A stretch of 64,000 bases of DNA, taken from the NCBI GenBank assembly GCA_965205785.1, contig OZ242188.1, forward strand, positions 682,001-746,000, written 5' to 3'. Below, in pieces: positions 17,460 to 26,692 of this stretch. Source of the DNA: BJGV01 sp965205785 (GTDB taxonomy: Bacteria; Pseudomonadota; Gammaproteobacteria; Burkholderiales; Nitrosomonadaceae). Numbering within the stretch: position 1 is the stretch's first letter; every line of letters starts with the position of its first letter. The notes beneath the pieces were generated by a model. That model searched no databases. It saw only the letters and a list, made by a program, of their open reading frames with translations, and was not told where the DNA came from. Both the position numbers and the translations under genes were made by a program.

Positions 17460-18167
17460 ATGGCAAGTAGGAAACATATATCTAAACAATTTGATGCTGA
17501 TCTTAAATCAGTACGAATGAGTGTGCTACAAATGGGCGGCATGGTTGAAGAGCAGATCGAGCATGCGGTTAGGGCGCTTACAACAGCAGATCAAGATTTG
17601 ATGGAGCAGGTTGTAACTGATGATCATCGTGTCAATGAAATGGAGGTATCAATTGATGAAATGTGCAGCCAGATCATTGCACGCCGTCAACCAACTGCCG
17701 GTGATCTACGTATGCTCATAATGGTAATCAAGATTATTACTGATCTTGAGCGTATGGGTGACGAAGCTGCAAAAATTGCACGAATGGCGCAACTGATATA
17801 TGCCGATGACCGTATTCACAAACCCCGCTTTCACGAAATTAGGCATGTCGCTAATATTGCAATGGAGATGCTGCGAAAATCATTGGATGCCTTCGCCCGT
17901 CTTGACGTAACTGAAGCAGCTCAAGTGGCTCGTCAAGATGAATTAGTAGATGAAGAATTCCGTTCCATTATTCGTCAACTCGTTACTTTTATGATGGAAG
18001 ATCCTCGTAATATTTCTTCTTCAATAGAAATTCTGTTTGCTGCAAAAGCCATTGAACGTATTGGAGACCATGCAAAGAATATGTCTCAATATGTAATCTA
18101 CCTGGTAAAGGGAAAAGATGTACGCCATGTGGGCATTAAGGAAATAGAGCGTGTAGCTCGGAAATAA
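17460..18167 (+). CDS. phoU: Phosphate signalling regulator PhoU
   Basis: PhoU is a helical protein that links the Pst transporter to PhoR/PhoB signalling. The 235-residue sequence consists of two PhoU repeats, with D-E-x-x-x-x-M-type metal motifs such as DLERMGDEAAKIA near residue 95 and IERIGDHAKNM near 200. AAAGGTG precedes the ATG. No pst or phoBR genes are in the window, so it stands apart from its usual partners. Confidence 0.93.
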   Translation: MASRKHISKQFDADLKSVRMSVLQMGGMVEEQIEHAVRALTTADQDLMEQVVTDDHRVNEMEVSIDEMCSQIIARRQPTAGDLRMLIMVIKIITDLERMGDEAAKIARMAQLIYADDRIHKPRFHEIRHVANIAMEMLRKSLDAFARLDVTEAAQVARQDELVDEEFRSIIRQLVTFMMEDPRNISSSIEILFAAKAIERIGDHAKNMSQYVIYLVKGKDVRHVGIKEIERVARK

Positions 18168-18303
18168 GTAACCAAATTACTAAAGTAGCAAACATTTGGA
18201 ACAAACTATTTACTTCTATTTGCGCTAGTAAAACTTAGCAAGCAGGGTTAATATGGAACTTGAATCACTTTTATAACGCTCGAGAAATAGTAATGAGGTA
18301 ATT

Positions 18304-18584
18304 TTGACTACCACTATTCCTATAACATCACGTGATTACGACAACACACATATTGTAGAACGTCCTGATGGCTTTTACTGGTATATTATGAGAGTGAAAG
18401 TGACAAGGTATTTGGCCCCTTTCCCACCTTACTTGAAGCTACACAAGATATGGAATATAACGCTGATTCGGATTTTGAGCCTGGGGAGACCTTGGAACAA
18501 GCAGAAGACGAGATTGGTGTATCCAGTTGGATTGACCATGAAACAGGAGAACCGGGAGAAGAATCACCTCACCTTGAAGATTGA
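18304..18584 (+). pseudogene. Frameshifted small conserved acidic protein
   Basis: A TTG start (GAGG five bases upstream) opens MTTTIPITSRDYDNTHIVE and reads through FYWY, then loses coding character. The -1 frame continues naturally as YYESESDKVFGPFPTLLE, then an acidic region and a C-terminus ending GEESPHLED at the TGA at 18582. Removing one TA from TATAT at 18382-18386 joins the two halves into a roughly 92-residue protein. The joined product resembles, from memory, a small hypothetical protein of betaproteobacteria. This may be a real 2-bp duplication or a sequencing error; the function is unknown. Confidence 0.75.
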
Positions 18585-18746
18585 TTAAATTATTACTGAG
18601 ACCACTTTTAAATCAAGGATCAAATTGTTGACAGAAGTAAAAATAATAAATAATTAAAAAGCCAGAATAATCTATTGGCAAACTATGAACCAAAAATCCT
18701 CATGTAACAATTCGTAACCAATCTCAATTTTTTTCTTAAAACTTTC

Positions 18747-20126
18747 ATGAGCTACCGCGAAGAACAAGATAGTATGGGCATGGTAGAAGTTCCTGCCAAA
18801 GCACTATGGGGAGCACAAACACAGCGTTCTCTACAAAATTTCAAGATCTCAAACGAGAAAATGCCATATGCACTAATAAGTGCACTTGCCCTAGTTAAGC
18901 GTGTTGCTGCCAAAGTGAATAGTGATTTGGGCTTGCTCAACATAGATATTGCCAATGCTATCATCCAGGCTGCTGATGAAGTAATAGATGGTCATCATGA
19001 AAACGAGTTCCCATTGGTAGTATGGCAAACTGGATCTGGTACTCAAACAAATATGAACATGAATGAAGTGCTGGCAAACCGTGCTTCTGAAATACTCGGC
19101 GGTAAACGTGGCGCAAGCCGTAAAGTTCATCCCAACGACGAGGTAAATAAAGGGCAATCATCAAATGATGTATTCCCAACCGCAATGCATATAGCAGCAG
19201 TTCAAACTATTGAATATGGGTTAAAGCCTGCTATTTGTACATTACGTCATACTCTTGACACTAAAGTAGCAGAATTTTCAAGTATCATTAAAATTGGGCG
19301 AACCCATTTACAAGATGCTACACCACTTACTTTAGGACAAGAATTCTCAGGCTATGTATCACAGCTTGATCATACGATGAACCACTTGGAGTCATCTCTT
19401 CCTCACTTATGCGAATTAGCGCTTGGTGGTACAGCTGTGGGCACAGGCCTAAATACGCATCCTGAATTTTCTAAAAAATCAGCAGTAGAAATAGCAAAAC
19501 AAACAAACCTTCCCTTCATTACTTCACCGAACAAGTTCGAAGCATTAGCTGCAAATGATGCATTGGTTAATACACATGGCACACTGAAAACCCTTGCAGT
19601 ATCTTTAATAAAGATTTCAAATGATATTCGCTGGATGGCTTCTGGTCCTCGATGTGGTATTGGAGAACTGAAAATTCCTGAGAATGAACCAGGTAGTTCC
19701 ATAATGCCGGGCAAGATCAACCCTACTCAGTCAGAGGCATTGATCATGCTTTGCTGCCAAGTTATAGGTAACGATGTGGCTATCAATATAGGCGGGGCTA
19801 TGGGAAACTTTGAACTCAATGTGATGAAGCCACTCATAATTAACAATTTCCTACAAAGTGTTCGCCTGCTATCAGATGGGATTATGAGCTTCAATAAAAA
19901 CTGTGCGATAGGGATAAAAGCAAATATTCAGCATATCAACAAGTTAATGAATGATTCACTAATGCTGGTAACAGCACTTAACCCACATATCGGTTATGAC
20001 AAAGCAGCTGAAATTGCTAAGAAAGCATACACTGAAGGTACAACCTTAAAAGAAGCTGCAGTTACATCAGGTTATATAACGGCAGAACAATTTGATGTCT
20101 GGATAAAACCAAAAGATATGGTGTGA
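18747..20126 (+). CDS. fumC: Class II fumarate hydratase
   Basis: FumC hydrates fumarate to malate in the TCA cycle and is the iron-independent, heat-stable type. The 459-residue sequence includes QTGSGTQTNMNMNEV near residue 95, SSNDVFPTAMH near 138, GRTHLQDATP near 185 with the catalytic His, and the superfamily signature GSSIMPGKINP near 316. The N-terminus EQDSMGMVEVPAKALWGAQT is canonical. There is no visible Shine-Dalgarno before the ATG. Confidence 0.96.
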   Translation: MSYREEQDSMGMVEVPAKALWGAQTQRSLQNFKISNEKMPYALISALALVKRVAAKVNSDLGLLNIDIANAIIQAADEVIDGHHENEFPLVVWQTGSGTQTNMNMNEVLANRASEILGGKRGASRKVHPNDEVNKGQSSNDVFPTAMHIAAVQTIEYGLKPAICTLRHTLDTKVAEFSSIIKIGRTHLQDATPLTLGQEFSGYVSQLDHTMNHLESSLPHLCELALGGTAVGTGLNTHPEFSKKSAVEIAKQTNLPFITSPNKFEALAANDALVNTHGTLKTLAVSLIKISNDIRWMASGPRCGIGELKIPENEPGSSIMPGKINPTQSEALIMLCCQVIGNDVAINIGGAMGNFELNVMKPLIINNFLQSVRLLSDGIMSFNKNCAIGIKANIQHINKLMNDSLMLVTALNPHIGYDKAAEIAKKAYTEGTTLKEAAVTSGYITAEQFDVWIKPKDMV

Positions 20127-20541
20127 AGTAAGCAGGATAAAATTAGAATCTAGTCCGCTTTTAGCCGTTACCCCATGCAAATCTAAATCCAAGTTAATAG
20201 CATTGTTACCGCTATACACTCTACTAAATTATACGTAGTATGAGTATCAAAGAGTGAAGACTATTTATCAATTTCCTACAGCTACTAAAGCAAACTTTAT
20301 TTTTACCAGTTGAGAGCGTGTTTCACTCTAAGGAAACTATTAAGTGACAATATCCCCTGCTAATTCTGGAAACACTTAAAAACTTGCCCCTAATAACACC
20401 TAAGGTTTATAACTAATTATATTACTATCGTAATGATATTGAAATTGTAGCAAATGAACATTTGCATGAACTTTATGTATGCACTGATTCTGGTATATTG
20501 CATATTCTGATGTACTACAAAAGCACACAGGAGAAAAGACA
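20127..20541. other. 415-base gap between fumC and the small gene
   Basis: I see no ORF or RNA gene here. The only structure noted is the palindrome at 20450-20465. A TATATT near 20493 could be a -10 element, but no matching -35 is clear. Confidence 0.5.
20450..20465. repeat. Palindrome upstream of the patatin operon
   Basis: GCAAATG-AA-CATTTGC is a perfect inverted repeat with 7-bp arms, about 77 bases before the ATG of the small gene at 20542. Its position suits an operator, but I recognise no regulator. Confidence 0.4.
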
Positions 20542-20796
20542 ATGAGCCATACACAGCAAGAACAAGAAGCTTCCATGCTACAAGCCGAAATTGAGATACT
20601 TATGAGTGAACGTCAAACTCTACTCAAAACAACAGGCGCAGCAGCATTGTTTATCGCTAATCTGGACTGTAGCAAATTGCCGGAAGAAACTTATGAAGCT
20701 GCTGAAATGCTGTCTAACTGTCTAAATGACCTACCCGAAGAGACCTTGCGAGATGCGCTGGACAAGGTAAAAGCAGAACTGGCTTTAGACGAATGA
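20542..20796 (+). CDS. Small acidic helical protein of unknown function
   Basis: An 84-residue, Glu/Leu-rich, probably all-helical soluble protein (residues ~5-32 could be coiled coil). It has a good ribosome binding site (GGAG nine bases before the ATG). Its stop overlaps the start of the patatin gene as ATGA, so the two are translationally coupled and probably work together. I do not recognise a characterised family. Confidence 0.8.
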   Translation: MSHTQQEQEASMLQAEIEILMSERQTLLKTTGAAALFIANLDCSKLPEETYEAAEMLSNCLNDLPEETLRDALDKVKAELALDE

Positions 20797-21992
20797 GGTC
20801 AGGATGGCGAGACTGGCTACTACAACGCCGACAGCAGCCCCCATTACCACCTAAAGTTGGCCTTATTCTTACTGGAGGGGGCGCTCGTGCGGCCTATCAG
20901 GTTGGAGTACTACGTGCAATTGCATCAATGCTTCCAGAAGGCTCACGCAACCCCTTCCCCGTAATTTGTGGAACCTCTGCAGGAGCTATAAACGCTGCAA
21001 GTCTCGCAGTTTCGGCTAGAAATTACCATGAAGGAGTACGACAATTAGTAGGAGTATGGGGAAATTTCCATGTTAATCAAGTTTATCGCTCAGACCCTAT
21101 CGGGGTTTTGTACAATAGTATACGATTGCTGTCTTCACTGGTACTAAAAAAGCATGGCGCAATATCTCTTCTAGATGGTTCACCTCTAGCAGAATTACTT
21201 AGGAATAAAGTTCCCTTTCGAGGTATTCAGAAAAGTATTAACTCTGGTGATTTACATGCACTAGGTATTACTGCATGGGGCTACACCTCAGGTCAGTCGG
21301 TTACATTTTATCAAGGGGCAAAAGATATAAATACTTGGGACCGAGAGCGTAGAGTTGGTGTCTCAACAAATATCGGACTTGAGCACCTAGTAGCTTCTTC
21401 TGCCATTCCTTTTCTTTTTCCTGCAACGAGAATAAATCGTGAATACTTTGGTGATGGTTCCATGCGCCAGCTTGCTCCGATAAGCCCAGCACTACATCTT
21501 GGTGCAGAGCGAGTACTTGTGATTGGCGTCCACGACACACTACATATACATCCCGACCGTACTAAAATGGCTGGTTATCCACCTATGGCTCAGATAGCTG
21601 GACACGTCATGAACAGTATTTTTCTTGACAGTTTAGATGTAGATTTAGAACGTATACATCGTATCAATGAAATTATCCAGCTCATTCCGAGGCAAGCTCT
21701 AGAAAACAATACCATGCAACTACGCCCGATAAAAACAATGGTAATTTCGCCAAGTGAGGAAATTAATAAAATTGCAGAACGATACTCACGTTCTCTTCCA
21801 CTTACTATGCGTTTAGCATATCGTGCTATTGGAGCAATGGGAAGTGATGGCTCAACACTATTAAGTTATTTATTGTTTGAAAAGCCATTCTGCCAGGCAT
21901 TAATAGAATTGGGCCATCAAGATACAATGGCACGCAAAAATGAAGTTCTGCAGTTTATTGGAGCTGATGATGAAGACACGGCGGATATTTGA
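20793..21992 (+). CDS. Patatin-like phospholipase
   Basis: A 399-residue serine esterase with the patatin Ser-Asp dyad. The oxyanion loop is GGGARAAYQVGV near residues 28-39, the nucleophile elbow is GTSAG near 63, and the catalytic Asp lies in FGDGSMRQ near 218. It has a basic N-terminus but no signal peptide, so it is probably cytoplasmic or membrane-associated. The C-terminal ~150 residues extend beyond the patatin core. The start overlaps the preceding small gene by four bases. Confidence 0.9.
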   Translation: MRSGWRDWLLQRRQQPPLPPKVGLILTGGGARAAYQVGVLRAIASMLPEGSRNPFPVICGTSAGAINAASLAVSARNYHEGVRQLVGVWGNFHVNQVYRSDPIGVLYNSIRLLSSLVLKKHGAISLLDGSPLAELLRNKVPFRGIQKSINSGDLHALGITAWGYTSGQSVTFYQGAKDINTWDRERRVGVSTNIGLEHLVASSAIPFLFPATRINREYFGDGSMRQLAPISPALHLGAERVLVIGVHDTLHIHPDRTKMAGYPPMAQIAGHVMNSIFLDSLDVDLERIHRINEIIQLIPRQALENNTMQLRPIKTMVISPSEEINKIAERYSRSLPLTMRLAYRAIGAMGSDGSTLLSYLLFEKPFCQALIELGHQDTMARKNEVLQFIGADDEDTADI

Positions 21993-22084
21993 ATATAGAG
22001 AAACTAACGTTTAAGTGATTACTAAGATAGTAAGGACTAATATACGTTTGTGCCATAATAAAATTTATTTTTAGAGATTGATGA

Positions 22085-22807
22085 ATGGACATCTCTAACC
22101 CGCAATTCTGGGTAGCGGTATTACAAATAGTTGCTATTGACATAGTACTTGGTGGCGATAATGCTGTCGTAATAGCGCTTGCCTGTCGACGACTACCAAA
22201 AAAACAACGTAACCAAGGTATTTTTTGGGGCGTATTTGGTGCTATTGCCCTACGTGTAATCCTAATCTCATTTGCATTTACTTTACTTGCAATCCCCTTA
22301 CTAAAGATTATCGGTGCCTTGCTACTAATTTGGATTGGAATCAAACTACTTCAACCTGAACCAGAAGATGGCACACATGAAATAAATGCCAGCACAACAT
22401 TATTGGGCGCAATAAAAACTATAATTATTGCCGATGCCGTAATGAGTTTAGACAATGTTATCGCGATCGCCGCTGCAGCAAAAGATAGTGTTGGCCTAGT
22501 AATTTTTGGCCTGATTATAAGTGTACCTATTATTGTCTGGGGTAGTAAATTGGTAATGAAACTAATGGATCGTTTTCCGATTGTTATAATAATTGGTGCA
22601 GGGTTACTTGGCTGGATAGCTGGTGATATGGTAATTACTGATGCGATTATAAAGGAATGGGTAAATATCAATGCAGTATTCTTACACTGGTTATCACCAG
22701 TTTGTGGTGTACTGGTAATAATATTAGTCGGAAAATGGTTGGCAGCTAAATCCCTAAAAAAGAGAGCACCTATAGTTGATCTGGCAAAAGATGTAGATAA
22801 ACCATAA
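22085..22807 (+). CDS. TerC/YjbE-family integral membrane protein
   Basis: A 240-residue protein with about seven membrane helices and the paired acidic motifs of the TerC superfamily: IVLGGDNAVVIALA near residue 20 and ADAVMSLDNVIAIAAA near 116. Relatives export metals such as manganese or affect tellurite resistance; the substrate here is unknown. It is followed 36 bases later by a UspA-type gene on the same strand. I looked for a yybP-ykoY (Mn2+) riboswitch in the 92-base leader and found none. Confidence 0.88.
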   Translation: MDISNPQFWVAVLQIVAIDIVLGGDNAVVIALACRRLPKKQRNQGIFWGVFGAIALRVILISFAFTLLAIPLLKIIGALLLIWIGIKLLQPEPEDGTHEINASTTLLGAIKTIIIADAVMSLDNVIAIAAAAKDSVGLVIFGLIISVPIIVWGSKLVMKLMDRFPIVIIIGAGLLGWIAGDMVITDAIIKEWVNINAVFLHWLSPVCGVLVIILVGKWLAAKSLKKRAPIVDLAKDVDKP

Positions 22808-22843
22808 GTAAGCATATCCAAGGTACTATGGGGGAAAATAGTC

Positions 22844-23272
22844 ATGTTGAAATTTTTATTAGCAGTGGATGGATCAGAGATTTCTAACAAAGCAGTTTTT
22901 AATTTCATTAAACTACTCGATTGGTACAAAGAAATACCAGAAATTCATTTGTTGAATGTGCAGTACTCATTGCACGGGAATGCTCCCTTACTTATTGATA
23001 AATCACGTATTAACGAATACCACCAAGAGGAAGGAATAAAAGAGTTACAAACTGCACGTGAAATAATAGATAAAGCCGGGCTGAATTACCATTTTCACAT
23101 TACTGTAGGCGATCCTGCGGAAATGATCTTGCGTTACGGAACAGAAAAGGAATGCGATCTAATTATAATTGGGCCACGTAAATTAGGTGCAGTAAAAGGT
23201 TTTCTATTGGGTTCAGTGGCTAGTAAAGTAATGCATCTTTCAAAAATACCTGTCCTACTAATAAAATCGTAA
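22844..23272 (+). CDS. Universal stress protein (UspA family)
   Basis: A 142-residue single Usp domain: LAVDGSEIS at the N-terminus and the ATP-binding pattern G-x2-(L)G-x9-GS seen in IGPRKLGAVKGFLLGS near residue 110, suggesting the ATP-binding subgroup. GGGGGA precedes the ATG. The likely operon with the TerC-type gene suggests a shared stress or metal response, which is inference. Confidence 0.88.
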   Translation: MLKFLLAVDGSEISNKAVFNFIKLLDWYKEIPEIHLLNVQYSLHGNAPLLIDKSRINEYHQEEGIKELQTAREIIDKAGLNYHFHITVGDPAEMILRYGTEKECDLIIIGPRKLGAVKGFLLGSVASKVMHLSKIPVLLIKS

Positions 23273-23464
23273 ATAATTAATAGTAAAGATTAAACGTGAG
23301 CGTTCGATATAGATCTGATTAAGTGAGTTATTTCCTTTTAATCGATCTGAATACGGTTTATAAAGGTGCTTAGGTATACAATCGTCTACTATCAAGTCAG
23401 CGGTGAAATACCATTATTAATATAATATCTAAAATTAAAGTATAGAAACTATGGAAGCTAATAG

Positions 23465-24229
23465 ATGAAACTAAAGATATTGGGCTGTAGTGGTGGAATT
23501 GGTGGAAACCTTCGTACCACTTCTATGCTATTAGATAATGACATTTTAATCGATGCCGGTACTGGTGTGGGTGATTTAAGTTTAGAAGAGATGGCCAAAA
23601 TTGACCATGTCTTTGTTACACATTCTCACTTAGATCATGTAACTTCAATCCCTTTCATGGTTGATAGTGTTGGTGATCAACGTGACAAGCCCCTAGTTGT
23701 TCATTCTACTCAAGCAACACAAGAAATTTTGAAGCAACATTTATTTAATTGGAAAATCTGGCCAGATTTTTCTGAAATACCTAGTATAGATAAGCCACAA
23801 ATGCGACATGAGAGTATATATGTAGGAACCACAGTGGAGCTAGGTGAGCGCAAAATTACACCACTCTCAGCTAATCATGTAGTGCCATCAGTAGGTTTTC
23901 ACCTAGATTCTGGTGAATCAAGTCTTGTTTTTACTGGCGACACAACCACTAATGACCCATTCTGGGAAGAAGTTAATAAGATCAGGAACTTACGTTATTT
24001 GATTATAGAAACCGCCTTTCTTAATAAAGAAAAGGATCTAGCAATAAAATCTAAACACCTCTGCGCAAGCATGCTTGCAGAATCTTTAAATAAACTAGAT
24101 TGCCATCCTGAAGTATTTATTACTCATTTAAATCCTATTGATACCGATATAATTATGTACGAAGTAGAGGAGTGTGCAATGAAGTTTAGCCCTCGAAGAC
24201 TGATGAATAATCATATATTTGATTTATAG
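23465..24229 (+). CDS. Metallo-beta-lactamase fold hydrolase (3',5'-cyclic-nucleotide phosphodiesterase-like)
   Basis: The 254-residue MBL-fold protein has VTHSHLDHV near residues 51-60 (HxHxDH), a metal-binding His in LSANHVVPS near 139, TGDTT near 158 and ITHLNP near 219. The arrangement fits class II cyclic nucleotide phosphodiesterases or related phosphodiesterases, but the substrate cannot be read from sequence. It lies 52 bases upstream of the GAF-MshEN ATPase gene on the same strand, so a signalling role is plausible. Confidence 0.8.
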   Translation: MKLKILGCSGGIGGNLRTTSMLLDNDILIDAGTGVGDLSLEEMAKIDHVFVTHSHLDHVTSIPFMVDSVGDQRDKPLVVHSTQATQEILKQHLFNWKIWPDFSEIPSIDKPQMRHESIYVGTTVELGERKITPLSANHVVPSVGFHLDSGESSLVFTGDTTTNDPFWEEVNKIRNLRYLIIETAFLNKEKDLAIKSKHLCASMLAESLNKLDCHPEVFITHLNPIDTDIIMYEVEECAMKFSPRRLMNNHIFDL

Positions 24230-24281
24230 AATTTTTTAGAATACTTTTCTCAATCCCTGAAGGCCAGGATAAAATATTGTT

Positions 24282-26663
24282 ATGAGTACAATTAGCCCAA
24301 CTAAACTTACTCAAGACAATCATTCTGAAATCAGTAACAAGTTAGATTTCTCCAAGAGTTTACAAGTAGTTACTAACAAAATCCACGCCACTTCTAATAT
24401 TGACGAGATAATATTAGAAGTGAGCAAGGATATCTGCTCATTATTTAACGTAGATCGATTAACCATTTATTCGGTCAGTGAAGATAAGAGTTGCATCATC
24501 TCTAAGGTAAAGACTGGCCTCAATTCATTTAAGGATCTAAAGCTACCCATTGCAAACCAGAGTATCGCAGGATTCATTGCTTTGAGTAAGAAAGTTGCAA
24601 ATATAAAAGATGTTTACGATGAAAGAGAGTTAAAAGATCTAAGCCCTCAACTTCATTTTCAGAAAGAAGTAGATAAGCGTACTGGTTATCGTACCAAACA
24701 AATGCTAGTTGCTCCTATACTAAATGCAAATGATGATGAATTACTTGGAGTTGTTCAATTACTCAACAGTAGAGCTAATATTCCTTTTTCACAAACAGCT
24801 GTAGACGGAGTAAATGAGCTATGCCAAACATTAGCTATTGCTTTCAAGCAACGCCAGAAAGTTCAGCAATCTGTTAAATCAAAATATGATTATCTAGTGA
24901 CTGAAGCCGTGATGTCATCTGCAGAGCTTGATCTAGCAACTCGTTCGGCTCGCAGAAAGGGGATTAATCTGGAAGATGTCTTGATTGATGAATTTCAGGT
25001 CAAACTTCCGTCCTTAGGAAAAGCACTGGCATCATTTTTTGAGGTCGAATATGAATCTTTTAAAACTGAGCGTATTAAACCAGCAGAACTACTTAAGAAT
25101 CTGAAACGTGACTACGTGGCAAACAACCATTGGGTACCAATTGATGACACTAAAGACGGGCTAGTAATTCTGACCACTGATCCTGAAAAAATAAAATCTT
25201 CAAGGATCGTTAATAATATTTTTTCCAAACATAAAATTATTTATAAAGTTTGCCCCACCCGAGAATTCCATGCAACGCTCGATCTGTTTTATGGTGCAAA
25301 CAGCTTATCTGAGTCAGATAGTGGAAATATTGATGACATGCTATCTAGTCTTGAAGATGAAGAAGACTTACCAGGTGTAGCGGAGGAAGTGTCAGCTGCA
25401 GCTGACAACGAATTAGTAAAATTAGTCAATAAAATCATTATTGATGCCCACAAAATGGGAGTCTCTGATATTCATATTGAGCCTTATCCTGGAAAAGCAA
25501 AAACACAGGTTCGCTTTCGAAGAGACGGTTCGTTAATGCCATACATTGAATTACCTTCAAGCTATCGAAATCCTATAGTGACACGTATCAAAATTATGTG
25601 TGATATGGATATTTCACAAAAACGCAAGCCACAAGATGGGAAAATTAAGTTCAGGAAGTACGGACCACTAGATATTGAGTTGCGAGTTGCCACTATCCCC
25701 TCTGTAGGGAGCCTAGAAGATGTGGTAATGCGTATTCTAGCAGCAGGAGAACCTATTCCTCTCGATAAAATGGGTTTCACACCACTTAATCTAAAAGAGC
25801 TTAAGACAACCGTTGCTAAACCTTATGGCCTGTTCTTCGTATGTGGACCTACTGGTTCTGGTAAAACCACCACATTACAACACTCGATATTAAAGTCTCT
25901 TAATACTCCTGAATCTAAGATATGGACTGCTGAAGATCCTGTTGAAATTACACAGAAAGGATTACGTCAAGTTCAAATGAATGTTAAAGCCGGGCTCACA
26001 TTTCCATCAGTGATGAAATCATTTTTACGAGCCGATCCAGATATTATCATGGTTGGTGAAATGCGGGATAAGGAAACTACTAGTATTGGCATTGAAGCTT
26101 CATTAACTGGTCACTTAGTATTTGCCACCCTGCATACCAATAGTGCTACAGAATCAATCATACGCCTATTAGATATGGGAATGGATCCATTCAATTTCTC
26201 TGATGCATTGTTAGGAATTCTTGCTCAACGTTTAGCTAAAAGATTATGTAAATGTAAAAAGTCTCATGCAGCGAGTGAACAAGAATTAAAAATGTTAATA
26301 GGAGAATATTGTGAAGAACTAAATAATATTGACCGTTTCAAAGCTGATCCTGAAGCAGCTCAGAAGGAAATTCTTGCTGACTGGAAGAAGCAGTATGGCG
26401 ATGATAAAGGGCGAATTATGTTAAATGAAGCGGTAGGCTGTGATGCCTGTAATGAAAGCGGTTATAAAGGCCGGGTCGGTTTACATGAATTATTAATTGC
26501 TACCGATGCTCTAAAAAAGAATATTCAGGAGCATGCCAGAGTAGCGGAGATGCTCGTTACAGCACTTGGCGACGGTATGCGTACTCTGAAACAAGACGGT
26601 GTAGAGAAAGTATTACAAGGCATAACTGATATGCAACAAGTACGTACAGTATGTATAAAATAA
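24282..26663 (+). CDS. GAF-MshEN-GspE/PilB-type secretion ATPase
   Basis: A 793-residue fusion. A GAF domain (about 30-190) leads, then a GspE N-terminal/MshEN-type region (about 200-340) that in relatives binds c-di-GMP, an acidic linker (SLEDEEDLP) and the hexameric motor (about 365-790). The motor has Walker A GPTGSGKTTTLQ near 523, the Asp-box/Walker B region ADPDIIMVGEMRD near 583, FATLHTNS, and a four-Cys zinc site (CKCKKS near 655, CDACNESGY near 720). The GAF sensor in front of a pilus or secretion motor is unusual. Downstream are a GAF-HD-GYP gene and a pilin gene. No inner-membrane platform gene is nearby. Confidence 0.9.
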   Translation: MSTISPTKLTQDNHSEISNKLDFSKSLQVVTNKIHATSNIDEIILEVSKDICSLFNVDRLTIYSVSEDKSCIISKVKTGLNSFKDLKLPIANQSIAGFIALSKKVANIKDVYDERELKDLSPQLHFQKEVDKRTGYRTKQMLVAPILNANDDELLGVVQLLNSRANIPFSQTAVDGVNELCQTLAIAFKQRQKVQQSVKSKYDYLVTEAVMSSAELDLATRSARRKGINLEDVLIDEFQVKLPSLGKALASFFEVEYESFKTERIKPAELLKNLKRDYVANNHWVPIDDTKDGLVILTTDPEKIKSSRIVNNIFSKHKIIYKVCPTREFHATLDLFYGANSLSESDSGNIDDMLSSLEDEEDLPGVAEEVSAAADNELVKLVNKIIIDAHKMGVSDIHIEPYPGKAKTQVRFRRDGSLMPYIELPSSYRNPIVTRIKIMCDMDISQKRKPQDGKIKFRKYGPLDIELRVATIPSVGSLEDVVMRILAAGEPIPLDKMGFTPLNLKELKTTVAKPYGLFFVCGPTGSGKTTTLQHSILKSLNTPESKIWTAEDPVEITQKGLRQVQMNVKAGLTFPSVMKSFLRADPDIIMVGEMRDKETTSIGIEASLTGHLVFATLHTNSATESIIRLLDMGMDPFNFSDALLGILAQRLAKRLCKCKKSHAASEQELKMLIGEYCEELNNIDRFKADPEAAQKEILADWKKQYGDDKGRIMLNEAVGCDACNESGYKGRVGLHELLIATDALKKNIQEHARVAEMLVTALGDGMRTLKQDGVEKVLQGITDMQQVRTVCIK

Positions 26664-26692
26664 ATCCTCAGTAAAAATGAATCACTAAACTA

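Noticed and set aside
21993..22084. yybP-ykoY manganese riboswitch before the TerC-family gene
   Set aside because: The 92-base leader lacks the conserved motifs and any terminator switch.
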